From Acridotheres tristis (lineage: Eukaryota; Chordata; Aves; Passeriformes; Sturnidae): a stretch of 64,000 bases of DNA. The notes below the pieces were generated by a model that saw only the letters and a list, made by a program, of their open reading frames with translations, had not been told where the DNA came from and searched no databases. The DNA is taken from positions 51,945,154 through 52,009,153 of the forward strand of contig CM072887.1 of NCBI GenBank assembly GCA_037013685.1. Reading direction: 5' to 3'. This document shows positions 63,255-64,000 of the stretch, in pieces; position 1 is the stretch's first letter; the number at the start of each line of letters is the position of its first letter. The position numbers and the translations under genes were made by a program.

Positions 63255-64000
63255 GTAAAAGGAAAGCTGTCTCAGGGGTCGATTTCTACTCCAAAAGTTT
63301 CAGACCAATAAATGAAATAAATAGAAAATAACTATATGTGCTTCTATAAATCCAAGCTGATGTCTGCCTGTTAAATACAGTGTGCATTTTTACACAAAGG
63401 AGAAATAGCAAAGGCACAGGAAATGACAGTGAGGGTGATTAAAAATTTGCAATGTCTGTGATGCGAAGAGCAAAAAGCTAGACTAAGACAGCATGGAAAA
63501 AGCAACTGAAAAAGAATATGATGTAGATTTATAAAATTCTCTTTACCAGCATAGAGAAGGAAAAGAGGGAATGGTCATCTGCTGTTTGTGGTAATGCAAG
63601 ACCAAAGGTTCTTGTACATTAAATTATAGAGAGACAGAACAAGTAAGTGGTATTTCCATATACTGGGTGACCAAAATAAAACTTGCCACATAACATGATA
63701 GTGGAAGACTCACAAAGCTTCAAAGACTGATGAGACAAATTCATGAAGAGAAAAATCCATTAAGTTCTACACATGGAAACCATGTTGACTACAGAAAATC
63801 CAAGGGTGTAGACTAGAATCAGAACTGTGTAATTGTCCTTCTGTTGCTCTATTCTTATATTGTTCTGCAGCTTCCACACTGCTCACTTCTGATGAAAGGC
63901 AGTTGGACTATAAAGGCCTTTGTCCTGAGCTCTGGCACCATTTTTAAATTCTAATGATTGTTGAAACTGTACATGTAGAAGAAGAGATTGAAACAGGAGA
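63255..64000 (+). other. SERAC1: SERAC1 intron after coding exon 9, partial
   Basis: It begins with a GTAAAA donor and runs off the right edge. No stretch encoding the next conserved SERAC1 segment was found. Confidence 0.8.

Noticed and set aside
1..64000. Search for tRNA, rRNA, snRNA, CRISPR array, phage or defence-type systems
   Set aside because: None of the diagnostic patterns was seen. The window is ordinary vertebrate nuclear DNA apart from the points listed.

Overview
The window is vertebrate nuclear DNA, almost certainly from a bird. Genes are split by GT-AG introns, CpG islands mark two promoters, long AT-rich stretches carry few repeats, and the recognisable interspersed repeats are CR1 retroposons plus one avian-type retroviral LTR. 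The LTR resembles a family I remember as common in passerine and other neoavian genomes, but the species cannot be fixed from sequence alone.

Three conserved protein genes were recognised, in the same neighbour order as in mammals (TULP4 - GTF2H5 - SERAC1). (1) TULP4 lies on the minus strand. Only its first coding exon (3021-3272, residues 1-84) is here. Its CpG-island promoter and a non-coding first exon lie about 30 kb upstream (32.34-33.43 kb), so most of 3.3-33 kb is one large intron. (2) GTF2H5 (TTDA/p8, a TFIIH subunit) is on the minus strand and complete: two coding exons (50418-50452 and 48857-49037) give a 71-residue protein, with a likely non-coding first exon ending at 50762. (3) SERAC1 is on the plus strand. 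Nine coding exons (53168-63254) give the N-terminal ~338 residues, and the rest, including the lipase-type domain, lies beyond the right edge.

Layout: 1-3020 TULP4 intron 2 (partial); 3021-3272 TULP4 coding exon; ~3.3-32.97 kb TULP4 intron 1 with one CR1 fragment; 32.3-33.4 kb TULP4 promoter island; 33.4-48.6 kb intergenic, with a solo-type LTR (37.62-38.30 kb) and a 1.1-kb antisense CR1 carrying a reverse-transcriptase remnant (40.12-41.25 kb); 48.6-50.8 kb GTF2H5; 50.4-51.4 kb shared head-to-head GTF2H5/SERAC1 promoter island; 51.4 kb to the end SERAC1, with CR1 copies in introns 1 and 7.

The most unusual structure is a ~370-bp diverged direct duplicate (49817-50185) of SERAC1 exon 3, its whole following intron and the start of exon 4. 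It sits inside the GTF2H5 intron, upstream of the SERAC1 promoter. Other points worth checking are an upstream reading frame that would overlap the SERAC1 start, tandem CACGTG boxes and G-quadruplex-type tracts at the TULP4 promoter, and a near-palindromic ETS pair in the bidirectional promoter. I saw no bacterial or viral coding system, no CRISPR array and no convincing RNA gene.
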